Source: Panopea generosa (Eukaryota; Mollusca; Bivalvia; Adapedonta; Hiatellidae). Taken from it: DNA of 64,000 nt. Of this stretch, positions 27,301 through 42,300 are shown in pieces. How positions within the stretch are numbered: the first letter of the stretch is position 1; each line of letters starts with the position of its first letter. The notes below the pieces were generated by a model that saw only the letters and a list, made by a program, of their open reading frames with translations, ran no database searches and was not told where the DNA came from. The DNA lies in assembly GCA_029582155.1 (NCBI GenBank), contig CM055907.1, positions 28,412,432-28,476,431 of the forward strand, given 5' to 3'. A program made the position numbers and the translations under genes.

Positions 27301-30300
27301 ACCAATATAGCACATCAGACATTACTAAATAAACAAGGCCCGGGAGTATTGCAAGCAAAAGTCCCCTACCAGCATAGCACATCAGACATTACTAAATAAA
27401 CAAGACCAAGGAGTACTGCAAGCAAAAGTACCCTACCAGTATAGCACATCAGAAATTACTAAATAAACAAGGACCGGGAGTATTGCAAGCAAAAGTCCCC
27501 TACCAGTATAGCACATCAGACATTACTAAATAAACAAGGACCGGGAGTATTGCAAGCTAAAGTCCCCTACCAGTATAGCACATCAGACATTACTAAATAA
27601 ACAAGGCCCGGGAGTATTGCAAGCAAAAGTCCCCTACCAGTATAGCACATCTGACATTACTTAATAAACAAGGCCCAGGAGTATTACAAGCTAAAGTCCC
27701 CTACCAGTATAGCACATCAGACATTACTAAATAAACAAGGCCCGGGAGTATTGTAAGCAAAAGTCCCCTACCTGTATAGCACATCAGACATAACTAAATA
27801 AACAAGGCCCGGGAGTATTGTAAGCAAAGGTCCCCTACCAGTATAGCACATCAGACATTACTAAATAAACAAGGCCCGGGAGTATTGTAAGCAAAAGTCC
27901 CCTACCTGTATAGCACATCAGACATAACTAAATAAACAAGGCCCGGGAGTATTGTAAGCAAAAGTCCCCTACCTGTATAGCACATCAGACATAACTAAAT
28001 AAACAAGGCCCGGGTGTATTGCAAGCAAAGGTCCCCTACCAGTATAGCACATCAGACATTACTAAATAAACAAGGCCCGGGAGTATTGTAAGCAAAAGTC
28101 CCCTACCAGTATAGCACATCAGACATAACTAAATAAACAAGGCCCTGGTGCATTGCAAGCAAAGGTCCCCTACCAGTATAGCACATCAGACATTATTAAA
28201 TAAACAAGGCCTGTGAGTATTGCAAGCAAAAGTCCCCTACCAGTATAGCACATCAGACATTACTAAATAAACAAGGCCCAGGAGTACTGCAAGCAAAAGT
28301 CCCCTACCAATATAGCACATGAGACATTACTAAATAAACAAGGCCCAGGTGTATTGCAAGCAAAAGTCCCCTACCAGTATAGCACATGAGACATTACTAA
28401 ATAAACAAGGCCCAGGTTTATTGCAAGCAAAAGTCCCCTACCTGTATAGCACATCAGACATTACTAAATAAACAAGGCCCAGGAGTATTGCAAGCAAAAG
28501 TCCCCTACCAGTATACCACATAAGACATTACTTAATAAACAAGGCCCAGGAGTATTACAAGCAAAAGTCCCCTACCAGTATAGCAACAACAACTTGTCAC
28601 CCTCTATACTCATGGTAAAGCTCATAAACTGAGCTTGAATACTTTCCTGAGTTCTTGCAGAATCCAGAATACATTTATAATTTTACCAAATCTGTTGCCA
28701 TAGCAACCACAATTTTTGTTAAAATGAAAAAATAAAATGACATGTTCTTATTTCCTTAATATCTTATCCATATGCAAAGTTTCACAAGCCTACCATGGAT
28801 TCCTTTTTAGCAATCTTGAGACGGACATAGGGTAGGTAAACCTACATGTATGATCCCATCCTGTCAAACCAACGGGGAACTAATCAGCATTAACGTAACA
28901 CTACTTTCTTTTATTTCTTTTCACAGTCAATATAAACTCCTACAGGTATTATAACATATATAGTATTTATTGTAAAAGCTTCCAGAAGTCACTGACCTGT
29001 TTTCTTTGTCTACAACATCTTTCTTCAGTTGTGATACTGCAGATCTGGTGGACTCCAGGTCTGTTACTGTCCTGTCTACCGTCCTCTTCAGGGCATCTAG
29101 CTGTCAACAACATAAAAATGGCTATGAGAAGTTGAATAGAACATTCTTACAGAGAATTTTTGTTAAAAAATGAGCTACAAATAATATATTACCATACATT
29201 ACATTCCTACATTTATGTATCATCCAAAAAGTGAAGAAATCAAAATCCTGAAAAATGGGATTACGAAAAAATAAATTTAAGTGTTTTATGTATTAATATC
29301 AACACTCTGATACAACAATTCATGGAGCTCAAACAATTATGGTTTAATATTTGGACTAAAGAAAGTCATATTCATTTTAACATTTGATAGTTGAATAACA
29401 TTTTCATTGTATAGTTATTGAGGGCCACAGGGAAAATTAGTATGATTGTATAGGGCAGCAACAACATTCTGATATTACAAAATATTACAATACAGCTTGT
29501 GACAATACATATTGCAATGCAATTTTCATATTGTAATATGTATTGTGATTAACAGTATATCGCAGTGCCTTTTTACCAATTTTGGGGGAACTACAGTTTT
29601 CAAATTTTTGAGAAAAGAATAAAGGTGATTTTCTAATTTTCAGAGATATGGGTCATTTTGCAGTCAATATGGGGGAAAAAACACATGATTTTATACTTGG
29701 GGGTAATCAGCGAATATCAGTTAAAGAAGGTTAAAAAGACCCTGTGTTGACTTTTCATTCAATACAGTCTTAAGCATATAGTTGGGTGCACCTGTATAGT
29801 ATTGGCTGTGTTGTCCTCATTAACTACAGTTTTATAACTATCAGACTAGCATCAACAATTATGTTATATCCATCACCAAGTGGTAACACAATAACAGCAT
29901 TGTAGCCTTGTCTGGCAGTACATATCAGGCCAATACAATTGACAGTCATAAGATTGAATTATAAACTAATCTTTTTTACCTCATCCTTAAACTGGACCCG
30001 CTGTGTCTCTGCTTCCTGGAAATCAGCACGTATTCTGGCAGCGGTCCTCTCCGCGATCGAGATCCTCTTTTCCTGTTCCTGATTGTTCTCTATCTCATTA
30101 TCAAGGAACTGCTGCTTCTCCTTGATCGTCTCTTCCCTCCGTCGTACCTCCGCCTTTACACGCGCCAGTTGCTGGGACGGAAACAAGTTTTGTTGTATTT
30201 ATCAAAAAAAATCAAAACATTAAAGACTGAGTTATGTACTAACTAAAACAAAGAATATTTTCAGCAACATTTCACATTAAAGAACCTTTAATTCCTTGTG

Positions 30301-33300
30301 AGGCCAATGTTTGTACATGCACATCTATGAAGTAAAACATACTAAATCAGATTACTCTAAAACAATTCATTTTTTAGTATTGATACACTATTTAATTATG
30401 GCTGTTCTTTAATATACAGGTCACCCCTCCTCTGGATTACTTACAGCTGCCAGCAGATCCATCTCTTTGTCTCGCCGCTGCATTTGTTCTATCGTATTCT
30501 CCCACTGACCAATCAGCTCCTGTCTCTCTTGATGGGCCTTACGGAAATCCTCGGCTGTTTTGTCCAGTTCAATCTGTCATGACAACGATAACATATAAAA
30601 TGATTTACTCAATCTACATGTATTTAATCATTCAGAAAATTAATAATATACTCTATTTTAAGAAAAAAATTCATTTTCTTAAAATTTAAATTTATTTATT
30701 TTACATCAATGGTGAAAAAAGTTCATACAACAAGTCATGCTTGAAATCTTCCTGGGTAGAACCAGTACAACCTGTAAGCATATGCTGATAGTGTCTGCTC
30801 AAGAACACTACATATAGCCGTGGCGTGGGACAAACTTTAAACATGTATTATATTAGTCCACAACTGATGTCAGCATGCTGAGAAAATGAATGAAAACAAC
30901 AGATCATTTCTTCATAAGGTGTTTGTTTTTCCCTCTGAAATGTTTTCAGTAATATCAAAGATCATAATATATATACCAGGTAATCTCTATGTTTAGTTAC
31001 TAGTCTTAAGTGTTAAAGCAAAGGAAAAAATTATACATTGCTTAACACAATAAGAATAAAAATTGAAATGAACCTTAAACAAATAAAAATGGCAATTTTT
31101 GTTCTTGATGATGGTCAAAAACCTCATACTGGTAATCCCAGATGATTCTTACAGTCTCTTTTGTGTTTGAATATTTGATGTCATATGCATTCAATTGACG
31201 CGACATCTCAAATTATCAACAAATCAATGTCATCTATATATTAGAGGTATTAGAAAGTAGTTTGGCATTTTACAAACAAGATCAGAAAAAAGCTACAGAT
31301 AAAGCTTAACTTAACTATGTGACCCACAATTACCAGTATGATAATGATAGATACCTGAGCAGTGAGTGTGTCTGACGTTTCATGATCAAACTTAACTATG
31401 TGACCCACAATTACCATAATGATAATGATAGATACCTGAGCAGTGAGTGTGTCTGTTGTTTCATGATCAAACTTAACCATGCGACCCACAATTACCAGTA
31501 TGATAATGATAGATACCTGAGCAGTGAGTGTGTCTGTTGTTTCATGATCAAACTTAACCATGCCACCCACAATTACCAGTATGATAATGATAGATACCTG
31601 AGCAGTGAGTGTGTCTGTTGTTTCATGATCAAACTTAACCATGCGACCCACAATTACCAGTATGATAATGAAAGATACCTGAGCAGTATGATAATGATAG
31701 ATACCTGAGCAGTGAGAGTGTCTGTTGTTTCATGATCAAACTTAACTATGCGACCCACAATTACCAGTATGATAATGATAGATACCTGAGCAGTGAGTGT
31801 GTCTGTTGTTTCATGATCAAACTTAACCATGCGACCCACAATTACCAGTATGATAATGATAGATACCTGAGCAGTATGATAATGATAGATACCTGAGCAG
31901 TGAGTGTGTCTGTTGTTTCATAATCAAACTTAACCATGCGACCCACAATTACCAGTATGATAATGATAGATACCTGAGCAGTATGATAATGATAGATACC
32001 TGAGCAGTGAGTGTGTCTGTAGTTTCATGATCAAACTTAACCATGCGACCCACAATTACCAGTATGATAATGATAGATACCTGAGCAGTATGATAATGAT
32101 AGATACCTGAGCAGTGAGTGTGTCTGTAGTTTCATGATCAAACTTAACCATGCGACCCACAATTACCAGTATGATAATGATAGATACCTGAGCAGTGAGT
32201 GTGTCTGTAGTTTCATGATCAAACTTAACTATGCCACCCACAATAACCAGTATGATAATGATAGATACCTGAGCAGTGAGTGTGTCTGTAGTTTCATGAT
32301 CAAACTTAACCATGCGACCCACAATTACCAGTATGATAATGATAGATACCTGAGCAGTATGATAATGATAGATACCTGAGCAGTGAGAGTGTCTGTTGTT
32401 TCATGATCAAACTTAACCATGCGACCCACAATTACCAGTATGATAATGATAGATACCTGAGCAGTATGATAATGATAGATACCTGAGCAGTGAGAGTGTC
32501 TGTTGTTTCATGATCAAACTTAACCATGCGACCCACAATTACCAGTATGATAATGATAGATACTTGAGCAGTATGATAATGATAGATACCTGAGCAGTGA
32601 GTGTGTCTGTTGTTTCATGATCAAACTTAACCATGCGACCCACAATTACCAGTATGATAATGAAAGATACTTGAGCAGTATGATAATGATAGATACCTGA
32701 GCAGTGAGTGTGTCTGTTGTTTCATGATCAAACTTAACCATGCGACCCACAATTACCAGTATGATAATGATAGATACCTGAGCAGTGAGTGTGTCTGTTG
32801 TTTCATGATCAAACTTAACCATGCGACCCACAATTACCAGTATGATAATGATAGATACTTGAGCAGTATGATAATGATAGATACCTGAGCAGTGAGTGTG
32901 TCTGTTGTTTCATGATCAATCTTAACCATGCGACCCACAATTACCAGTATGATAATGAAAGATACTTGAGCAGTATGATAATGATAGATACCTGAGCAGT
33001 GAGTGTGTCTGTTGTTTCATGATCAAACTTAACCATGCGACCCACAATTACCAGTATGATAATGATAGATACCTGAGCAGTATGATAATGATAGATACCT
33101 GAGCAGTGAGAGTGTCTGTTGTTTCATGATCAAACTTAACCATGCGACCCACAATTACCAGTATGATAATGATAGATACTTGAGCAGTATGATAATGATA
33201 GATACCTGAGCAGTGAGTGTGTCTGTTGTTTCATGATCAAACTTAACCATGCGACCCACAATTACCAGTATGATAATGAAAGATACTTGAGCAGTATGAT

Positions 33301-36300
33301 AATGATAGATACCTGAGCAGTGAATGTGTCTGTTGTTTCATGATCAAACTTAACCATGCGACCCACAATTACCAGTATGATAATGATAGATACCTGAGCA
33401 GTGAATGTATCTGTTGTTTCATAATCAAACTTAACCATGCCACCCACAATAACCAGTATGATAATGATAGATACCTGAGCAGTGAGTGTGTCTGTAGTTT
33501 CATGATCAAACTTAACCATGCGACCCACAATTACCAGTATGATAATGAAAGATACCTGAGCAGTATGATAATGAAAGATACTTGAGCAGTATGATAATGA
33601 TAGATATCTGAGCAGTGAATGTGTCTGTTGTTTCATGATCAAACTTAACCATGTGACCCACAATTACCAGTATGATAATGATAGATACCTGAGCAGTATG
33701 ATAATGATAGATACCTGAGCAGTGAGTGTGTCTGTTGTTTCATGATCAAACTTAACCATGCGACCCACAATTACCAGTATGATAATGATAGATACCTGAG
33801 CAGTGAGTGTGTCTGTTGTTTCATGATCAAACTTAACCATGCGACCCACAATTACCAGTATGATAATGAAAGATACTTGAGCAGTATGATAATGATAGAT
33901 ACCTGAGCAGTGAGAGTGTCTGTTGTTTCATGATCAAACTTAACCATGCGACCCACAATTACCAGTATGATAATGACAGATACCTGAGCAGTATGATAAT
34001 GATAGATACCTGAGCAGTGAGTGTGTCTGTTGTTTCATGATCAAACTTAACCATGCGACCCACAATTACCAGTATGATAATGAAAGATACTTGAGCAGTA
34101 TGATAATGATAGATACCTGAGCAGTATGATAATGATAGATACCTGAGCAGTGAGAGTGTCTGTTGTTTCATGATCAAACTTAACCATGCGACCCACAATT
34201 ACCAGTATGATAATGATAGATACCTGAGCAGTATGATAATGATAGATACCTGAGCAGTGAGTGTGTCTGTTGTTTCATGATCAAACTTAACCATGCGACC
34301 CACAATTACCAGTATGATAATGATAGATACCTGAGCAGTGAGTGTGTCTGTTGTTTCATGATCAAACTTAACCATGCGACCCACAATTACCAGTATGATA
34401 ATGAAAGATACTTGAGCAGTATGATAATGATAGATACCTGAGCAGTGAGAGTGTCTGTTGTTTCATGATCAAACTTAACCATGCGACCCACAATTACCAG
34501 TATGATAATGACAGATACCTGAGCAGTATGATAATGATAGATACCTGAGCAGTGAGTGTGTCTGTTGTTTCATGATCAAACTTAACCATGCGACCCACAA
34601 TTACCAGTATGATAATGAAAGATACTTGAGCAGTATGATAATGATAGATACCTGAGCAGTGAGAGTGTCTGTTGTTTCATGATCAAACTTAACCATGCGA
34701 CCCACAATTACCAGTATGATAATGATAGATACCTGAGCAGTGAATGTATCTGTTGTTTCATAATCAAACTTAACCATGCCACCCACAATAACCAGTATGA
34801 TAATGATAGATACTTGAGCAGTGAGTGTGTCTGTAGTTTCATGATCAAACTTAACCATGCGACCCACAATTACCAGTATGATAATGATAGATACCTGAGC
34901 AGTGAGAGTGTCTGTTGTTTCATGATCAAACTTAACCATGCGACCCACAATTACCAGTATGATAATGACAGATACTTGAGCAGTATGATAATGATAGATA
35001 CCTGAGCAGTGAATGTGTCTGTTGTTTCATGATCAAACTTAACTATGTGACCCACAATTACCAGTATGATAATGATAGATACCTGAGCAGTGAATGTGTC
35101 TGTTGTTTCATGATCAAACTTAACCATGCGACCCACAATTACCAGTATGATAATGATAGATACCTGAGCAGTGAATGTATCTGTTGTTTCATAATCAAAC
35201 TTAACCATGCCACCCACAATAACCAGTATGATAATGATAGATACCTGAGCAGTGAGTGTGTCTGTAGTTTCATGATCAAACTTAACCATGCGACCCACAA
35301 TTACCAGTATGATAATGAAAGATACCTGAGCAGTATGATAATGAAAGATACTTGAGCAGTATGATAATGATAGATACCTGAGCAGTGAATGTGTCTGTTG
35401 TTTCATGATCAAACTTAACCATGCGACCCACAATTACCAGTATGATAATGATAGATACCTGAGCAGTATGATAATGATAGATACCTGAGCAGTGAGTGTG
35501 TCTGTTGTTTCATGATCAAACTTAACCATGCGACCCACAATTACCAGTATGATAATGATAGATACCTGAGCAGTGAATGTGTCTGTTGTTTCATGATCAA
35601 ACTTAACTATGTGACCCACAATTACCAGTATGATAATGATAGATACCTGAGCAGTGAGTGTGTCTGTAGTTTCATGATCAAACTTAACCATGCGACCCAC
35701 AATTACCAGTATGATAATGAAAGATACTTGAGCAGTATGATAATGATAGATACCTGAGCAGTGAGTGTGTCTGTTGTTTCATGATCAAACTTAACTATGG
35801 GACCCACAATTACCAGTATGATAATGATAGATACCTGAGCAGTGAATGTGTCTGTTGTTTCATGATCAAACTTAACTATGTGACCCACAATTACCAGTAT
35901 GATAATGATAGATACCTGAGCAGTGAGTGTGTCTGTAGTTTCATGATCAAACTTAACCATGCGACCCACAATTACCAGTATGATAATGAAAGATACTTGA
36001 GCAGTATGATAATGATAGATACCTGAGCAGTGAATGTGTCTGTTGTTTCATGATCAAACTTAACTATGTGACCCACAATTACCAGTATGATAATGATAGA
36101 TACCTGAGCAGTGAATGTGTCTGTTGTTTCATGATCAAACTTAACTATGTGACCCACAATTACCAGTATGATAATGATAGATACCTGAGCAGTGAGTGTG
36201 TCTGTAGTTTCATGATCAAACTTAACCATGCGACCCACAATTACCAGTATGATAATGAAAGATACTTGAGCAGTATGATAATGATAGATACCTGAGCAGT

Positions 36301-39300
36301 GAATGTGTCTGTTGTTTCATGATCAAACTTAACTATGTGACCCACAATTACCAGTATGATAATGATAGATACCTGAGCAGTGAATGTGTCTGTTGTTTCA
36401 TGATCAAACTTAACTTTGTGACCCACATTACCAGTATGATAATGATAGACACCTGAGCAGTGAGAGTGTCTGTTGTTTCATGATCAAACTTAACCATGCG
36501 ACCCACAATTACCAGTATGATAATGAAAGATACTTGAGCAGTATGATAATGATAGATACCTGAGCAGTGAGTGTGTCTGTTGTTTCATGATCAAACTTAA
36601 CCATGCCACCCACAATTACCAGTATGATAATGATAGATACCTGAGCAGTGAGTGTGTCTGTTGTTTCATGATCAAACTTAACCATGCGACCCACAATTAC
36701 CAGTATGATAATGATAGATACCTGAGCAGTATGATAATGATAGATACCTGAGCAGTGAGCGTATCTGTTGTTTCATGATCAAACTTAACCATGCGACCCA
36801 CAATTACCAGTATGATAATGATAGATACCTGAGCAGTATGATAATGATAGATACCTGAGCAGTGAGTGTGTCTGTTGTTTCATGATCAAACTTAACCATG
36901 CGACCCACAATTACCAGTATGATAATGATAGATACCTGAGCAGTATGATAATGATAGATACCTGAGCAGTGAATGTGTCTGTTGTTTCATGATCAAACTT
37001 AACCATGCGACCCACAATTACCAGTATGATAATGATAGATACCTGAGCAGTGAGTGTGTCTGTTGTTTCATGATCAAACTTAACCATGCCACCCACAATT
37101 ACCAGTATGATAATGATAGATACCTGAGCAGTATGATAATGATAGATACCTGAGCAGTGAGTGTGTCTGTTGTTTCATGATCAAACTTAACCATGCGACC
37201 CACAATTACCAGTATGATAATGATAGATACCTGAGCAGTATGATAATGATAGATACCTGAGCAGTGAGTGTGTCTGTTGTTTCATGATCAAACTTAACCA
37301 TGCCACCCACAATTACCAGTATGATAATGATAGATACCTGAGCAGTGAGAGTGTCTGTTGTTTCATGATCAAACTTAACCATGCCACCCACAATTACCAG
37401 TATGATAATGATAGATACCTGAGCAGTATGATAATGATAGATACCTGAGCAGTGAGTGTGTCTGTTGTTTCATGATCAAACTTAACCATGCGACCCACAA
37501 TTACCAGTATGATAATGAAAGATACTTGAGCAGTATGATAATGATAGATACCTGAGCAGTGAATGTGTCTGTTGTTTCATGATCAAACTTAACCATGTGA
37601 CCCACAATTACCAGTATGATAATGAAAGATACCTGAGCAGTATGATAATGATAGATACCTGAGCAGTGAGTGTGTCTGTTGTTTCATGATCAAACTTAAC
37701 CATGCCACCCACAATTACCAGTATGATAATGATAGATACCTGAGCAGTGAGAGTGTCTGTTGTTTCATGATCAAACTTAACCATGCGACCCACAATTACC
37801 AGTATGATAATGAAAGATACTTGAGCAGTATGATAATGATAGATACCTGAGCAGTGAATGTGTCTGTTGTTTCATGATCAAACTTAACCATGCGACCCAC
37901 AATTACCAGTATGATAATGATAGATACCTGAGCAGTGAATGTGTCTGTTGTTTCATGATCAAACTTAACTATGTGACCCACAATTACCAGTATGATAATG
38001 ATAGATACCTGAGCAGTATGATAATTATAGATACCTGAGCAGTATGATAATGATAGATACCTGAGCAGTATGATAATTATAGATACCTGAGCAGTGAGCG
38101 TATCTGTTGTTTCATGATCAAACTTAACCATGCCACCCACAATTACCAGTATGATAATGATAGATACCTGAGCAGTATGATAATTATAGATACCTGAGCA
38201 GTGAGTGTGTCTGTTGTTTCATGATCAAACTTAACCATGCGACCCACAATTACCAGTATGATAATGATAGATACCTGAGCAGTATGATAATGATAGATAC
38301 CTGAGCAGTATGATAATGACAAATACCTGAGCAGTATGATAATGATAGATACCTGAGCAGTATGATAATCACAGATACCTGAGCAGTATGATAGTGATAG
38401 ATACCTGAGCAGTGAGCGTGTCTGTTGTTTCATGATCAAGCTTACGTCTTTTCACTTGGGCTTCATCAGTCAGTCTTTCCATTCTCAAAGACAATTCCTG
38501 TAAAATAAAGAAAGTAAAATTTAAACAACTTGGCCACATTTGCAAATGTATGATTTTCTCCACATGTCCTAATAAATTCTTTCTTTAGTGTTTTATTATA
38601 TTTATATGATATGGTAACCCAATAAAGGTATAACAGTAGGTTTTAAAATGATAGAAAAATTATAATTTTTACACGTCAAAACAAAATGTTCATAGATAAA
38701 AAGGGTGGATAACATCTATACCACTTAAGATGTTAACACTCCAAATCCAGAATGTTAACAATGAAGACATACGCTATACCACATCCAATAATGTTATCTT
38801 TATGGAAATCTAGATTGTCAAAATTATAAATGTGCATATTCCAAACAATAAACCCGGATATAAAACTGCACAACTGTTTATGATATCATGATGCCAGATT
38901 TTCATTTCATTTTTTGCTTTGTTAAAATATTAAGCATTAATCTTTTAACCATTGAGGATTAACAGATGATCAGTAGACCTCACCATTCTTTTCTAGGATC
39001 CTGGAAGGTTAACCAGTACTTGAGAACACCTATCTCCGTAAGTAACTAATAACTTTCCCACTTGAATCATAGGTGAGAGATGAATGACAATGAGACGCAA
39101 TGTCTTATATCAATCGTCATGACGACTGTGGATTTCGTATCAAGATGTTCGATTGTCAGTATTGTATTAAAATGTTCAAGTTCTGCCTGCACATCCAGTC
39201 TAGTTGAACAGAGTTACTATTCCTTTCAAAGTCAAAAAACAAAACCTCCTTATAATGCAAGATTAAACAAAACCGGTATTAAACGAAAATGTACTCGTGC

Positions 39301-42300
39301 ATGGTGTACAGTTCCCCTTTATTGAGATTACTTATACCTAACAATTCCTTTCCTTTTGTGGTCGGATGGTCCTGATCAGTTGAAATAATTTATATGTACA
39401 AATAATATATGCTTGTTTCATTGGCAACTGTTTGTAATGAAAACTTGAACATTAAGAGCCAGAAGATGTTCTTAAGACTTATAAACTAGCAAAACATAAG
39501 GCTGAAAACAATACAAATATGCTGCTGTTTTTCCTTTATATATAAATGTTCCATGAACATTTGAAACTTTAACTTGGACATGCAAGACATAAAACTACTT
39601 TCGACCATCGGATATTGTCTTTCTTTTACTGGTACTTTCATAGGCATACCTTGATTTTACTCTCATCATGTCTGGAGTATTTCTGGATGGCCATTGCATC
39701 TTCATCTTTACGTGCTGACTCCTCTAGCCAAGCTTCCAGGGCCTGTTGATCCCAGTTCATCTGTGACTTCATCTCTTCCAACTTCTGTGTTTGCTTAAAG
39801 ATGTTGTTCTAGGGAGAAAAAATGGAAATGTTACAAATGAAGTAATTTATTTCCATAATTTTTATGAGGAAAATATGGCTTTTGCACTCCTATGGTGGTG
39901 TAGTGGATAGATAGGGTGTATACTGCTCATGCCTGAGGAAGCAAGTCCAATCCCAGACTCAACTTGGCCTCTCTAAAACAACAACCAGTACTGGTGCTAA
40001 CAAGGAAATGAAAGAGAAAGCAATACCAGGTATATACCATTTACACATACGGAAGTGCTGCTCACTTCACAAATGAGCTAAATATAAGTATAAATGAAAC
40101 GGCCGCCTTCAGTACAATCATTACTAAGCATATGCGGAAAAAGTGTCTGGCTCAAGGACGCCACACATAGCCGTGGCAAAGGATCGAACCAGTGACCTTC
40201 TAATCATGGGGTCGACGCTCAACCACTGGACCACTTTTTCTATTATTTTTATTGTTTTATACTTTGGTTATCAAGGTGGTGTATGGCCAATTAAAGTTAA
40301 ATTCTGAATTGTATACAATAGACATTAAATGGTGGACATTCTTATCAAGAAAACAAGAATGCACATTAACCGTGCAGCCATCTTGATGCTTACCTCGAAT
40401 GAATTTTTCTTCTCTTTAAGATCTTCAACTTCTTTCTCTAACTTATTAATTTCCTGTTTCAGTCGACCCTCCTCCCTCTCAGCAATGGTCAGAAGATGAC
40501 TCTCAGACTCCACCTCCTTTTTCCTTGCCGCAACAAGACCCTGAAAACAGAAGCCAATTGTTTATAGCTTAAAGCCCCAAAATAAAAATATAAACTGACT
40601 GTGAAACTAGCTGTTTATAAACAAGCATTTCCAATAAAAAAACAATACATAACTACTTTACTATATTAATCAAAAAGATTAATTAAAAACATGACTATAG
40701 GCATATCCTCAATTTAAATAGCATGGTTGCATAATTATGTGTCAGAGGTAATGAAATGAAATGGAAGTCATTTCTAAGTAATTGATTATAATCTATAATA
40801 GGTCACCTCTATAATTATACATGAAAGATGTAAAATAGATTTAATACCTGGGTATGCTGCAACTCTTGTCGAACATTCTTGAGATGCTCAGACATGGCAT
40901 GAATCCTGTCTTCATATTCCTCCAGGTCGTTCCTCACAGACACAATCTGCTTCTGCTTCTGCTGGACCTGTATTTCAAAGATGGATTAAGAAATTAAACA
41001 ATTGCATAAATTCATTGTCAATATATTAATACACAAAAGCTAGTTCTATGGTGAGACAGTATTTACCCACATCATACATATACATGTATATCCTTTGCTT
41101 GAACATGGATGGCTGGAACACCACATACAGCTCAAACCACTTATCTGGTCCCAGGCAATTCCTATTTCAATATATATATATAAACACATGTATGTATGGT
41201 ACGACGGTGAACAAGATATGGCTTGAATAACCCTCCACTCAAACTTTTTGTCCAGTCTCGTCTTTGATTCATCAAAGTTCTATTGTACCTAACGAAGCAA
41301 TATGGTGGGGTCATGGGCTCTTTAGTGCTGGTATATTTAAGACATCTTGGGAAAAAAAGTGTGTCGGTAAAACCAATATACAGAACATTACAATACATTG
41401 CTTATGTTGATTCCAACACTACTTTATTTGAGTTATCAATGTCTTGTTATCATTGTTTTAATAATCTGTTTCTTAAATGTTATATTTAAAAAAGATGTCC
41501 CCTTTACTAGTTTCAATAAAGAAGCTTGGAGTCCCATTCTGTTCCATTCTGGAGCTTAATTCAAGCAACTAGTACACTATCAACACAGAATGGGTTTTTT
41601 GTGTTTTATTTTAATGGGATTTAACGCCATATTTAATACATTTCAGGTTGTATATGGCATATCCAGTTTTACTGGTGGAGGAAGACCTCAGATTGAGTAG
41701 AACCACCTTCCTTCCCCAAGTAAGTGGAAACTTCCTTACATAAAGTTTTTGGAGCGAGCGAGACTTGAACCTATGACCTTATGCAATATGACTCTGGTGC
41801 TTATCGAAAAAAAAATATTGTTCTGGCTCAATGACTTATTTTCATGTTTTTCATAAAGGGCTGTAGTAAATTCTTAAATGAAGCAGAGTGCTCCTGTTTA
41901 CATTTGGGAAGATGTCATTATTATAATATAGAAACAACTTACCAATGACATTTCAACTTGCATACTTAGGTAATAATAGCAATGGCTAATCAAATACAGT
42001 TACATGATCTGTTTAGTGGTCGAGTTTGATCTGCACCAAGTTCATACCAATATTCAAGCGCATATTGATTGTCTGCGATTTTGGGCTCAGTAAGTTCACA
42101 TTAATGCATCTCTTTGAGGCATTTGTGATGGTGCAAAGTTGCATCCTAGATCAACACAATAGATCATCTACAACAGCAATGATATAGGCATCTTACAATG
42201 CCTAACTGGATTCTCCACCAATATAACTGAACCAGAACAATTAGGAAGAAAAACAAATGACCTCAATGGGATTCTCTAACTAGGGCTGTTCCAACATACC

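Noticed and set aside
31306-38404. CRISPR-like regular repeats
   Set aside because: Units are head-to-tail with no unique spacers, in an intron of an animal gene, and derive from an exon edge.
31250-38439. Dozens of ORFs encoding [22 protein letters not shown] or [19 protein letters not shown] repeats on both strands
   Set aside because: They are translations of the 81-bp satellite. Only the copy at 38405-38497 continues into homologous CCDC39 sequence.
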